Of a DNA stretch of 64,000 nt, positions 46,410-54,908 are shown piece after piece (position 1 is the first letter of the stretch; each line of letters opens with the position of its first letter). Origin of the DNA: Virgibacillus_P tibetensis (GTDB taxonomy: Bacteria; Bacillota; Bacilli; Bacillales; Amphibacillaceae); contig NZ_JARZFX010000001.1 of NCBI RefSeq assembly GCF_036026595.1, positions 558,001-622,000 on the forward strand. The letters are read 5' to 3'. The position numbers and the translations under genes are program-made. Under the pieces are notes generated by a model. It did no database searches, had not been told where the DNA came from, and saw nothing but the letters and a program-made list of their open reading frames with translations.

Positions 46410-46920
46410 TCAAAAACCCCTCCTTTAACAGTTCCTTTTCTAAAGCTGGAGTTGCTCGATAAAGTGTTGTTTTAACCTTTCCTTCCGACCAGTTTAAAAT
46501 TTCACTGGTTTCCCTTGTACTAAACTCTTTTATTTTCCTGAGTACGATGACCTCACGATAGGAGGGCTTTAGCCTGCTTAACGCTTTATACAACTCGATT
46601 GAACTTTCTCTGATTTCTACACTATCTTCTGGCAAAGGTGCGGGGTCCTTAATTGTTTGGAAAATTTCTTGAAAAATCTTTATAGGTTTTTGTTTTCTGA
46701 TATAGTCTACTGTGATATTATGTGCAATGCTGAATAGCCAAGTTTTAGGTTTTGCCCTTTTTTGGAAGGAATGATGCTTTTTATAAGCTTTTATAAACGT
46801 ATCATGGGTCAAATCTTCCGCTTGTTGATAATCGTTAATCATCATCAAGATATACTTAAATATTGAATCACTATAAAGATGATACCAATTCGTAATTTCC
46901 TCCTTTGTATTGTCTGGCAA
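46393..46920 (-). CDS. ECF sigma factor (SigX-like)
   Basis: 175 residues. Region 2 is seen as YSDSIFKYILMMINDYQQAE, DLTHDTFIKAYKKHHSFQ and KTWLFSIAHNITVDYIRKQK; region 4 as REVIVLRKIKEFSTRETSEI and SEGKVKTTLYRATPALEKEL, which is close to SigX (SESKVKTT). Start: I prefer TTG at 46920, 4-5 nt after AAGGAAGGGTGAG. The longer ATG at 46956 would lie upstream of the expected transcript start given the promoter at 46958-46986. Confidence 0.88.
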   Translation of the reverse strand: MPDNTKEEITNWYHLYSDSIFKYILMMINDYQQAEDLTHDTFIKAYKKHHSFQKRAKPKTWLFSIAHNITVDYIRKQKPIKIFQEIFQTIKDPAPLPEDSVEIRESSIELYKALSRLKPSYREVIVLRKIKEFSTRETSEILNWSEGKVKTTLYRATPALEKELLKEGFLNEKSI

Positions 46921-46957
46921 ATAACTCACCCTTCCTTGCATTTGTTTATTCATCATT

Positions 46958-46986
46958 TAGACGTATAACAAAAATATAAAGTCACA
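46958..46986 (-). promoter_or_regulatory. ECF-type promoter upstream of the sigma gene
   Basis: On the minus strand TGTGAC (46986-46981) and CGTCTA (46963-46958) are separated by 17 nt, close to the ECF -35/-10 pattern TGAAAC/CGTC of Bacillus. It would drive autoregulated expression of the sigma/anti-sigma pair. Confidence 0.6.
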
Positions 46987-46999
46987 GTCTTATTTTTAA

Positions 47000-47331
47000 G
47001 CGTTAACTCATAGCGGCAATTTCCTATTAATAATGTTCCCAATACCAATAACATCAAATTTTCCTTTAGAGTGTAAGTTACTTTTAAACTTACGAAACAA
47101 ATGTTCATCCTTTCATATTATTGATCAATTGTTTAATAATCCGTACGATATAATTCACTATTTGGTTTGAGTTTATTTCACTACTCCGTTTATAGATTCA
47201 ACAAATAGGGTGCTTATCTCCGTTAGAACAAAAATAATATCAATTGTTTTTTCTGCTTTTCTTTACCTGACCTTCACCCCCTTAAAGTTTCCCGTAGTGG
47301 TCAACAAATTGGTTTAGGTGTTGAAATAGTT
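47000..47331. other. Gene-free AT-rich stretch
   Basis: No gene, RNA or clear repeat supported. The sequence is AT-rich, with stops in all frames. Confidence 0.5.
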
Positions 47332-47450
47332 TTAAAGGTTGAATTTTGATGTAATTCTTAAATAATATCCATCTGGATCAATTATTCTAAAAATCAATCA
47401 TCCCAAAGGTCTTTTGGTCAATTCCGTCTGGATTGGATACCCCTTTGTAA
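47332..47450 (-). pseudogene. VOC (glyoxalase-like) domain relic
   Basis: On the minus strand the frame reads KGYPIQTELTKRPLG, stop, LIFRIIDPDGYYLRITSKFN, stop. FRIIDPDGYYLRI is the typical last strand of a VOC superfamily domain with its metal-binding glutamate site altered. No N-terminal part is found, so only the C-terminal tail of a former gene remains. Confidence 0.65.
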
Positions 47451-47628
47451 CTACTTAACATCGAAAAAGGGGATTCCAATATGAAATTGGACAATGTATA
47501 ATCTTATTACGTAATGGTAAGTAAATTAGAACTGGATCTTGTATTAAAATTATGACAAATGCCTAGTACATAGGTCAACGGCCATACTTAGGATAAAATT
47601 GTAAATCAAAAAGGAGGTTTAATTTAAA

Positions 47629-47973
47629 ATGCATCAACAACATGATATGCAATATCCAATGGCTTACCCAAAAATGCAAAACCCTATGCATGAAGGTACA
47701 ATGAAAGATTATAGTCACCAAAAGGAAATGTATGATTTTTGCAAGAAACACAAAGATCATTATGTCATGGTGGTATATGATGGGATTATTATTAACGTAG
47801 AAGCCGACACTGTGCAGATCTTAATGCCTGTAGGGGAACAGCGCCATGAAGATATAAATGAAAATAGGCAGTTTTTTGGTTATGGTGGCTTCCCATTTAG
47901 GTTTAGAAGATTCCATCGTTTCCCTTTACCATTTTTTGGAATTAGACGTTTCCTTTTCCCATTCTTTTATTAA
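47629..47973 (+). CDS. Unknown protein with Met/His-rich start and Phe/Arg-rich tail
   Basis: 114 residues in three parts: a Met/His/Gln/Pro-rich N-terminus (MHQQHDMQYPMAYPKMQNPM), a central beta-like core (HYVMVVYDGIIINVEADTVQILMPVGE), and a Phe/Arg/Gly tail (GFPFRFRRFHRFPLPFFGIR). A strong AAGGAGG site precedes the ATG at 47629. Composition resembles spore-coat or surface proteins of Bacillaceae; CATACTTAG at about 47582 loosely fits a mother-cell sigma -10. Family not recognised. Confidence 0.6.
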   Translation: MHQQHDMQYPMAYPKMQNPMHEGTMKDYSHQKEMYDFCKKHKDHYVMVVYDGIIINVEADTVQILMPVGEQRHEDINENRQFFGYGGFPFRFRRFHRFPLPFFGIRRFLFPFFY

Positions 47974-48184
47974 CGACAAGATATCTGTATTGGATACTTC
48001 CCTACTATTTTTAAGGATGCATTAACATTCACTCAATTTAATTCCTCCTTCAGTTAGCTTTAATTAACTGTATCCACTTGTAAAATTCATAACTCCCAAA
48101 TAGTCAATGTAAGCTTAATTACATTATTAAGGTGTTTTAAATGATATTATATTAGGGAATGAAATATATAAAGGAGGAGTTTTC

Positions 48185-48688
48185 ATGTCTGAATTTGAAC
48201 TTGGTAAACCTGTACCCGATTTCTCACTGCCTACTGTAAATGGAGAGGAATATAACTTTGAAAATTATCGCAAGCAAACAGGCGGATGGCAGTTAATCAT
48301 CTTTTTCCGAGGTTCTTGGTGTCCTGCTTGCATGGGCGAATTGAAGGAACTCGAAGAAAGCAAAGGATACTTTCAAGGGAAAAACATTCATCTCACCACG
48401 ATTTCCACAGAGAACCTAGATGCTTTAAAGAACATGGTGGAAGATCACAAGTATACCTTTCAGGTGCTTGCAGATGAAAATCTCGAGGTCTTAAAAAAAT
48501 ATGAAGTCCATTATCATGGTGAGAATGCACCTTATGAAGATCATGGTTTGCATGGAGAACCAGCCTACTTCCTGGTTGATGAGCAAGGAAACCTTTTGTA
48601 TCAACAAAGGCAAACAAGCCCATTTGGAAGGCCAACTCCAACTGAGTTAAGAAAAATCATCCAATACATTAGTAAAAATTTAAAATAA
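48185..48688 (+). CDS. Peroxiredoxin-like (AhpC/TSA) protein
   Basis: 167 residues with a thioredoxin fold. GSWCPACMGELKEL has a CxxC redox site as in BCP/PrxQ- or ResA-like proteins; LVDEQGNLLYQQRQTSPFGR follows. No signal peptide, so it acts in the cytoplasm, probably reducing peroxides. Start ATG at 48185 after AAAGGAGGAG. Confidence 0.85.
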   Translation: MSEFELGKPVPDFSLPTVNGEEYNFENYRKQTGGWQLIIFFRGSWCPACMGELKELEESKGYFQGKNIHLTTISTENLDALKNMVEDHKYTFQVLADENLEVLKKYEVHYHGENAPYEDHGLHGEPAYFLVDEQGNLLYQQRQTSPFGRPTPTELRKIIQYISKNLK

Positions 48689-48711
48689 GACTATCGTATT
48701 TTCACAAAAAC

Positions 48712-48746
48712 GAGGGTGTACCAAATCTGCTTTTGGTGCACCCCTA
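48712..48746 (+). terminator. Terminator after the peroxiredoxin gene
   Basis: AGGGTGTACCAAA and TTTGGTGCACCCCT form an imperfect 13-bp stem followed by ATTCATTTGG; the T-run is weak. Confidence 0.65.
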
Positions 48747-48904
48747 TTCATTTGGTGAGGATATTTAAAAAAAGTATACCTCCTCCCTCTTCTAAACGTG
48801 TCCCCATTTTAATTTGACAAATACCTTTCCATCCGATTAGATATATAGGTAAGAGAATATAAATAAAATTTATAAGAGAGAAACAGTATGCAGGGGGAGT
48901 TGAA

Positions 48905-49768
48905 ATGCACCAAGTAAATGTATTAAACATGATAGCAGATAAAATGCCTGAAATGAGTAAGTCACATAAAAAAATAGCTGCATATATCGTAAAAAATCCG
49001 CATTCAGCTGCTTTTTTGACAGTCGGTAAACTAGCCAAACAAGCTGCCGTAAGTGAGGCAACCGTTGTACGCTTTGTTACTTTTCTGGGCTATAGTGGCT
49101 ACAATGAGTTGCAGCAATACTTGTATGATTCTGTTGAAAAACAGTTAAACACAGTAGAACGGCTACAGATGTCCCGAGCCGTGTACAGTGAAGCAGAAAA
49201 AGGAATTTATGAAATATTTGAAGATGATATTACTAATATCCGCTCAACGATGGAAAATCTGAATCTGGATGAATTTCACGAAGCTGCTAACTATATACTT
49301 GAAGCAGAGAACATTTACATTGTTGCAAATCGAAGCGCCGTTTCCTTAGGGGTATTTTTGCAATATTATTTAGATATTATTTTCGGAAACAGCCAGCTGG
49401 TGTCTTCAAGTGAGTCGGCATTTGAGCGAATGTACCCATTAACTAAAAAGGATGTTGTTATTGCAATCAGTTTTGCGCGCTATACAAAGAGCACTATTGA
49501 GATTGTTTCCCATGCGCAGGATAAAGAAGCTAAAATAATTGCGATTACGGATAGTCTCTTGTCACCGATCACACAGTATGCAACTGTCTCACTCCATGCC
49601 TCAAGTAAGATGCCTTCATTTATGGACTCATTTGTTGCACCCCTCAGCTTGATTAACACGCTGATTACACATATCGGAAAACATAAGTCAGAAGATATTG
49701 ATGCCCGACTGGAGGATCTAGAAGTATTATGGGATCAATATGATGTGTTTTATCAAAAAAAGAACTGA
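48905..49768 (+). CDS. MurR/RpiR family transcriptional regulator
   Basis: 287 residues. The N-terminal HTH_6 domain (about 1-77) has VGKLAKQAAVSEATVVRFVT and FLGYSGYNELQQYL; the C-terminal SIS sugar-phosphate-binding domain (about 125-270) has YIVANRSAVSLGVFLQYYLD and VVIAISFARYTKSTIEI. RpiR regulators sense phosphorylated sugars or amino sugars. The gene is 112 nt upstream of, and parallel to, the aminotransferase gene, with two palindromes between them. GGGGGAG before the ATG. Confidence 0.9.
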   Translation: MHQVNVLNMIADKMPEMSKSHKKIAAYIVKNPHSAAFLTVGKLAKQAAVSEATVVRFVTFLGYSGYNELQQYLYDSVEKQLNTVERLQMSRAVYSEAEKGIYEIFEDDITNIRSTMENLNLDEFHEAANYILEAENIYIVANRSAVSLGVFLQYYLDIIFGNSQLVSSSESAFERMYPLTKKDVVIAISFARYTKSTIEIVSHAQDKEAKIIAITDSLLSPITQYATVSLHASSKMPSFMDSFVAPLSLINTLITHIGKHKSEDIDARLEDLEVLWDQYDVFYQKKN

Positions 49769-49771
49769 TTA

Positions 49772-49817
49772 TGAAATAAATATTTCATTTAAATTAAATT
49801 ATGAAATGTTTATTGCA
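49772..49817 (+). promoter_or_regulatory. Paired palindromes, probable RpiR operators
   Basis: TGAAATAAATATTTCA (49772-49787) is a perfect TGAAATA/TATTTCA inverted repeat. TGAAATGTTTATTGCA (49802-49817) is an imperfect copy, centred 30 bp away. TGAAA...TTTCA is a typical RpiR-family target. The pair is about 70 nt before the aminotransferase start. Confidence 0.65.
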
Positions 49818-49880
49818 TAATTTGGTGTACTTGCATATAATCTAATTAAAGATAGTTATTATGTGAGGAGCCGTGTATAA

Positions 49881-51266
49881 ATGAGTGTTCAAACTTCTTA
49901 TGAAAAAGTAAGTAAAATTCAGTCAGAAGCAATGTTCCACCGAGCTAAACAGGTTATTCCAGGGGGAGTCTCTGCAAATATTAAATATTTCGCCCCGCAT
50001 CCTATCATTATGAAAAGTGCAGAGGGAAGTCAATTAGTCGATGTGGATGGGAATACCTACATTGATTATTTGCTATGCTATGGTGCATTGATTACAGGAC
50101 ATGGTCATCAACAAGTAGTTAAAGCCACTACTGACTATATGCATAAGATTGGTACTACCATTTTCGGTACACCGCATGAACTGGAAGTCACCATGGCCGA
50201 TAAGCTGACTGCGCTCTACCCCGGGATTGATATGGTACGTTATACAAATTCTGGACTTGAGGCTACGCTATTAGCAATTAGAATGGCTACTGCTTATACA
50301 GGCAAGAAAAAGATCGGTAAGTTTGAAGGTCATTACCATGGTGGCTATAATCATGTATTGGTAAGTGTAAACCCCGATCAAAAGGAATCAGGTAATGAAG
50401 AAGAGCCAAATATAGTACCCGAATCAAAAGGCATACCTGCTCATGAATTAAAACAAACGATCGTTTTACCTTTCAATAATATCGAGGCAACTGAAAGACT
50501 TTTACGTAAACACGCACATGAACTGGCAGCTATTATAATGGAACCAGTCCAAGGGGGATTCATCCCTGCAGAACAGGATTTTATAGTCAGATTACGTGAA
50601 CTGACGTCTGAATTGGACATTTTACTCATCTTTGATGAGGTAAAAACTGGCTTTAGGGTTCACCTTGGTGGTGCTCAATCTGTTTATCAGATAGAGCCAG
50701 ATCTAACTGCATTAGGGAAGGTTCTTGGAGGTGGTTTTCCAGTTGGTGCAGTAGGTGGTAAACGAGAGATTATGATGATCAGTGCACCGACAAGCGACAG
50801 TGATATTTTTTCAGTCGGTGGAGCTAGTCGAGCAAAGAACGATGTCGTCTTCCATAGTGGAACCTATAATGGGCATCCAATTGTTTTGGCGGCAGGGTTG
50901 GAAACAATCCTTTTACTGGAACAAGATGGTTGTATGGAGGATCTCTTCATGAAAACAGATATGCTGCGTAAAAAATTAGAAAAACTGTATCATACTTATG
51001 AAATACCTATGCAAACGGTTGGAATGGGCAGTATATTTAATATCGTATTAACGAATCATTCCATACGAAATTACCGTGATATGTGGCAGGCTGATACTAA
51101 TCTTCGCCATAAAATAGATATAGAACTGCTTAATCTTGGTGTTTATATTAAGCCGTTGAACCGTTATTCTATGTCTATAGTCCACAGTGAAGAAAACATT
51201 AATCAGACAGTAATTGCTCATGAAAAAGCAATAAAAAATGTATTAAATTCTAGAGGTCGGGGTTAG
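49881..51266 (+). CDS. Class III aminotransferase, glutamate-1-semialdehyde aminomutase-like
   Basis: 461 residues. PLP binding is shown by IFDEVKTGFR (Asp) and TALGKVLGGGFPVGAVGG (Schiff-base Lys); GGVSANIKYF and HSGTYNGHP are close to HemL. Compared with HemL (about 430) it has an extra segment with SAPTSDSDIFSVGGASRAKN. Pairing with an RpiR regulator suggests catabolism rather than heme synthesis, possibly of an amino sugar or unusual amino acid. GAGGAGCCG before the ATG. The substrate cannot be named. Confidence 0.85.
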   Translation: MSVQTSYEKVSKIQSEAMFHRAKQVIPGGVSANIKYFAPHPIIMKSAEGSQLVDVDGNTYIDYLLCYGALITGHGHQQVVKATTDYMHKIGTTIFGTPHELEVTMADKLTALYPGIDMVRYTNSGLEATLLAIRMATAYTGKKKIGKFEGHYHGGYNHVLVSVNPDQKESGNEEEPNIVPESKGIPAHELKQTIVLPFNNIEATERLLRKHAHELAAIIMEPVQGGFIPAEQDFIVRLRELTSELDILLIFDEVKTGFRVHLGGAQSVYQIEPDLTALGKVLGGGFPVGAVGGKREIMMISAPTSDSDIFSVGGASRAKNDVVFHSGTYNGHPIVLAAGLETILLLEQDGCMEDLFMKTDMLRKKLEKLYHTYEIPMQTVGMGSIFNIVLTNHSIRNYRDMWQADTNLRHKIDIELLNLGVYIKPLNRYSMSIVHSEENINQTVIAHEKAIKNVLNSRGRG

Positions 51267-51282
51267 TTACCCCGACCTCTGA
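51252..51282. terminator. Hairpin at the end of the aminotransferase gene
   Basis: AGAGGTCGGGG pairs perfectly with CCCCGACCTCT over 11 bp, covering the stop codon. It lacks a clear T-run, so it may protect the mRNA end or act weakly in both directions. Confidence 0.65.
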
Positions 51283-51309
51283 TCCCCCTGCACCGTACAA
51301 GGCTTGTAA

Positions 51310-52536
51310 TTATTTAAAAAATGAAAGATCAACTGTCTCAGCCATTTTCTTATAACCGGCATCATTGGGATGCAAATAATCTCCCGCATCATATTTAGGA
51401 AGGTAGCGTTCAGGGTCTTCAGGATCCCTTAGTGCTTCGTCAAAGTCTATCACACCATCAAATTCCTCACTAGTTCTGATCCAATGGTTTACTTCCTGAC
51501 GTGTTTCTTCCCCTCTCGATGTGTACATTCCTGAACCTTTAAAAGGAGTTAAAGTCCCGCCATAGATTTCTAGTCCTTGATTATGGGAAGATTTAATAAT
51601 CTGTTTCATTCTCTCAATGATTTTTTCTGCATCATATTCCGGATGATGTCTAATATCATTCAGTCCCTGATGGAGGATTACTGCTTTGACACCTGACTGG
51701 CTAAACACGTCTCGCTCTAGCCTTGCAAATGCATTCTCACCTTTATCTGGTTTACTGTTGATTAATTGATTGGCAGAGATTCCTGCATTCAGTACAGACA
51801 TATTAATACCGGACGTATCCTGGTTCAATCGTGTCGCTAAAAAATCAGGCCATCGATGATTGGCATCGACAGTCGAATGATTTCCATTAGCAATAGAACT
51901 TCCCAATACAACAATGGCACCTTTTACAGGAGGGTCAGGTATAACATCCACCCCATCCAGCCAAAACCAGGCTTCCTCTTTTTCAAACCTTGAATTATCA
52001 GCATCCGAAACATGATTTCCAGATGAAATATATGTCGTTTGCATAGAATGTGGATGCCATGTTGCAGGTCCAGTATCACCGCTGACATAAAGACTTATCG
52101 CGAGATTATCTTCACCGTTAACCTCAAAGGAGATTGGATCACTAAATTCTTTCTCTCCAGGAGCGATAGTTACCTTTTGTTCACCTCCAAATGTAACCTG
52201 TTGGTCTGTTTCGGGAACAATCTCAGCTCCATTTTTTGATACTGCTGCATGTACCTCTTCGATAGATAACGGATTCGACCCATATGTATTAGCTAAACGA
52301 ATGCGCATTTCTTTGCCACTAACTTGAGGGTGGATAATTAATCGCAGGGTTTGATTTTCAAAGCCCTTATGAGAAACTCCTTCGTCATAAGGAGATTGCA
52401 TACTTGCAGTCCAAGCACCTACCCAATTATCTTTATCCGGCATTTCGGTTGAAGCCCCCCATTCCCCATCTCCATAGATACTAACGATAATTAAAATAAT
52501 AAAAATAGGAATAAAAACATAGAATAACTTTTTCAT
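51310..52536 (-). CDS. Secreted SGNH/GDSL-family esterase
   Basis: 408 residues with an N-terminal signal anchor (MKKLFYVFIPIFIILIIVSI). The SGNH blocks are visible in the C-terminal half: IVVLGSSIANGNHS (Ser), NAGISANQL (Gly), HQGLNDI (Asn) and DYLHPNDAGY (Asp-x-x-His). The N-terminal half (NWVGAWTASMQSPYDEG...) is a beta-rich domain as in extracellular lipases of Streptomyces type. Start: ATG at 52536 after GAGGAGCGG, giving a clean signal sequence; six extra residues upstream are unlikely. Confidence 0.88.
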   Translation of the reverse strand: MKKLFYVFIPIFIILIIVSIYGDGEWGASTEMPDKDNWVGAWTASMQSPYDEGVSHKGFENQTLRLIIHPQVSGKEMRIRLANTYGSNPLSIEEVHAAVSKNGAEIVPETDQQVTFGGEQKVTIAPGEKEFSDPISFEVNGEDNLAISLYVSGDTGPATWHPHSMQTTYISSGNHVSDADNSRFEKEEAWFWLDGVDVIPDPPVKGAIVVLGSSIANGNHSTVDANHRWPDFLATRLNQDTSGINMSVLNAGISANQLINSKPDKGENAFARLERDVFSQSGVKAVILHQGLNDIRHHPEYDAEKIIERMKQIIKSSHNQGLEIYGGTLTPFKGSGMYTSRGEETRQEVNHWIRTSEEFDGVIDFDEALRDPEDPERYLPKYDAGDYLHPNDAGYKKMAETVDLSFFK

Positions 52537-52705
52537 ACTATTCCCGCTCCTCATGTTGTTTTCGGCAGGATTTAAATGTGTAACGCTGCCTTCGCTGTTA
52601 TTTTAACATTAACGACAATTTTTTTCTTCGAATAGTATTTTGTCTCAAGGGAACATAGTTAGATGCTTGGTTTGATTCATCTGGTACTTCCCTTCCTAAA
52701 CCGAA

Positions 52706-52732
52706 AAGACCACCCAAATTGGGTGGTCATTC
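52706..52732 (-). terminator. Terminator for the minus-strand gene at 52739
   Basis: GACCACCC (52708-52715) pairs with GGGTGGTC (52721-52728) around AAATT; on the minus strand it is followed by TTTTCGG. Confidence 0.85.
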
Positions 52733-52738
52733 TATAAT

Positions 52739-53389
52739 TTATGCATGATAGTCCATGGAACCTATACTGTCCATATGACTTGCTACCATGGCTATAATGG
52801 TACTGGCTTCTTCCTTACTAAACATAAAGCTTGTTTCATCTTTTAATAAATCCTCATCCTCTGTCCAGATACGGTTGGTTCGTTTTAAAACACCATCCCC
52901 CGTCTCCTGGACAACCCCAAACTGATAAGACACTTCTACTTCGTTTTCTTGGAAATATGCAGTAACCTCAGGGGTTTCCCATTGAATATCAATGTCTTCT
53001 ACTAGTAACTCCTCTTCCATTTCATCTGAATCATGGAAATTCGTTTCAACTTCAATAATTTCACTCTCGATAAGATCATCTTCCATATAAATATGGAAAC
53101 TTTCGTGGACAGCATCAATGATATCCTCTATATCATCTAACACTACCTTACTTTCATGGCCAAGCTCAGGTTCAAAAGACTGAATGTAGAATTCCTCATT
53201 ATAAGGATCAAACAGAATGGTACAAAAATACTCTCTGTCAACTGCTTCACTATCTGTAAAAAAATCAATCCTCGGGTGCTTTGCCCCACGTACTATTGAC
53301 ATATTGCCGTTTTCACCATATTTACTGCAAATAGAATCGAGACTATCCCCCAACTCACTACAGACTCTGTCAAACCATTCTAAGTCCAT
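52739..53389 (-). CDS. Acidic protein of unknown function
   Basis: 216 residues, very rich in Asp/Glu, no signal peptide or membrane helix. The N-terminal part (MDLEWFDRVCSELGDSLDSI, then CSKYGENG and a RIDFFTDSEAVDREYF beta region) is followed by an acidic linker. The C-terminal half contains VSYQFGVVQETGDGVLKRTN. Start: ATG at 53389 after AAAGGTGGG; the GTG at 53401 overlaps that site. I do not recognise the family. Composition suggests a soluble protein of a salt-adapted cell. Confidence 0.6.
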   Translation of the reverse strand: MDLEWFDRVCSELGDSLDSICSKYGENGNMSIVRGAKHPRIDFFTDSEAVDREYFCTILFDPYNEEFYIQSFEPELGHESKVVLDDIEDIIDAVHESFHIYMEDDLIESEIIEVETNFHDSDEMEEELLVEDIDIQWETPEVTAYFQENEVEVSYQFGVVQETGDGVLKRTNRIWTEDEDLLKDETSFMFSKEEASTIIAMVASHMDSIGSMDYHA

Positions 53390-53460
53390 GCTTATTCCCA
53401 CCTTTCAAAGTAATCATCTTTATTATGACCCAGAAATAAAAATTCTCTCTACTTATTCGG

Positions 53461-53613
53461 TTATATTTTTGAAAGGAAATCTTTGGATAGACTCTTTGTA
53501 GTTGTTCCGGCACTTGTATGGAAGGAATTAAGCCGCTTAATCTGCGTAATAAGAAAAATATGCTCAACAATTACTGCGTTCAAAAGATCAACCGCAATTT
53601 TAAATGTACTCAT
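53461..53613 (-). CDS. Possible 50-residue protein
   Basis: Reads MSTFKIAVDLLNAVIVEHIF at the N-terminus, then LITQIKRLNSF and a Thr/Ser/Lys tail. A clear GGAGGAATT lies 10-15 nt before the ATG. It could be a small amphipathic membrane or peptide product; no family recognised. The good ribosome site is the main support. Confidence 0.35.
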   Translation of the reverse strand: MSTFKIAVDLLNAVIVEHIFLITQIKRLNSFHTSAGTTTKSLSKDFLSKI

Positions 53614-53695
53614 TATTAATAAATTCCTCCCTTCTGTTCTTAGACAAGTTAGATGTTAAATATATCTAATAATGAGCAATAAGGGGAGTGAAAAC

Positions 53696-53848
53696 ATGAA
53701 ACATCTTGATTGGCAAATGTTATTATTCACGGGAGTTTCTATCGTGCACGATTACTGGATTTATTATGGACTTCCCCGACTTTACTATTGGGATGTCAAA
53801 AAAAACAAGGATAAAATGGAACATTGCAAAACAAAAGATACCTTATAA
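53696..53848 (+). CDS. Possible 50-residue protein, maybe frameshifted
   Basis: ATG at 53696 follows AAGGGGAGTG, an excellent site. The frame begins MKHLDWQMLLFTGVSIV, then HDYWIYYGLPRLYYW. In the +1 frame the same bases read TITGFIMDFPDFTIGMSKKT, which looks more like a membrane-helix continuation (GVSIV...TITGFIMDF). So this may be a small membrane protein gene broken by a frameshift near 53748. A terminator follows at 53907. Confidence 0.4.
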   Translation: MKHLDWQMLLFTGVSIVHDYWIYYGLPRLYYWDVKKNKDKMEHCKTKDTL

Positions 53849-53906
53849 TAATCTGAGAACCAGATTGTACGATTCGTTTCACTTACTAACAATTAATGAA
53901 TTAAAT

Positions 53907-53953
53907 AGCATAGAGCCAGACTTTGTATGGTTAAAAAGTTTGGCTCTATTTTT
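53907..53953. terminator. Bidirectional terminator upstream of cysK end
   Basis: ATAGAGCCAGACTT and AAGTTTGGCTCTAT (with one G-T pair) form a 14-bp stem, followed by TTTTTA. It lies between the small plus-strand ORF and convergent cysK. Confidence 0.85.
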
Positions 53954-54875
53954 AGTTTTCGTCAAACAGGTTCATACTCAAGTATCTCTCCCCTGCGTCG
54001 GGAGCTATACAGACTACTTTTTTTCCTTTTCCTAATCGCTTCGCAACCTTAATCGCAGCAAATATTGCAGCCGCACCTGATAATCCAACAAAAATCCCTT
54101 CTGTTTGAGCTATTTTCTTGTACATGTCTACGGCATCTTCATCTTTTATTTGCATTATTTCATCGTAAATAGCTGTATTTAAAATTTCAGGAATAAATCC
54201 AGGACTCGTCCCTACCAATTTATGCTTTCCTGGTTTACCACCGGATAGTACTGGTGATCCTTTTGGTTCTACTACTGTAATATACAGGTCAGGTAATTTC
54301 TCTTTAAGTGCTTCTCCTGTACCAGTGACAGTTCCTCCGGTTCCTGCCGTGCAAACAAATGCATCCAAGTGTTCATCCATTTGTTTATAGATCTCCAATG
54401 CAGTAGTTGTCCGATGTATATCTGGATTAGCTTCATTCTCAAACTGCTGCGGTATATAGCTTCCTGGTATTCCTTTTTGGATTTCCAGTGCTTTTCTAAT
54501 AGCACCTGGCATTTTTTCCTCGCTAGGTGTTAAAACCACTTTTGCGCCATAGGCTTTTAGCAAGTTCCTTCTTTCTTCTGTACTGTTATCTGGCATAACC
54601 AGAATTGCTGTGTATCCCTTAGCTGCAGCAGTCATGGCTAGACCTATTCCAGTATTGCCGCTTGTCGGCTCGATGATCGTGTCTCCTGGTTCAATAAATC
54701 CTTTTTCTTCTGCAACTTTTATCATATTATATGCAGCTCTGTCTTTTACACTTTTACTGGGATTAAACATTTCCAGCTTTACATATACATCTGCTGCATC
54801 TTCAGGAACTAACCTGTTTAACCTTACTATAGGCGTATCCCCAATGAGTTCAGTTATGTTTTCTACTACTTTCAT
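53952..54875 (-). CDS. cysK: Cysteine synthase (O-acetylserine sulfhydrylase)
   Basis: 307 residues; PLP enzyme forming cysteine from O-acetylserine and sulfide. The Schiff-base lysine is in NPSKSVKDRAAYNM; the substrate loop is PTSGNTGIGLAMTAAAKG; the phosphate-binding glycine loop is TAGTGGTVTGTG. Start: ATG at 54875, after AAAGGTTG; four extra residues upstream are open. It is close to B. subtilis CysK. A transcript with the downstream minus-strand neighbour is not evident. Confidence 0.95.
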   Translation of the reverse strand: MKVVENITELIGDTPIVRLNRLVPEDAADVYVKLEMFNPSKSVKDRAAYNMIKVAEEKGFIEPGDTIIEPTSGNTGIGLAMTAAAKGYTAILVMPDNSTEERRNLLKAYGAKVVLTPSEEKMPGAIRKALEIQKGIPGSYIPQQFENEANPDIHRTTTALEIYKQMDEHLDAFVCTAGTGGTVTGTGEALKEKLPDLYITVVEPKGSPVLSGGKPGKHKLVGTSPGFIPEILNTAIYDEIMQIKDEDAVDMYKKIAQTEGIFVGLSGAAAIFAAIKVAKRLGKGKKVVCIAPDAGERYLSMNLFDEN

Positions 54876-54908
54876 ATATGTATACAACCTTTCTATATCT
54901 TATTGAGG

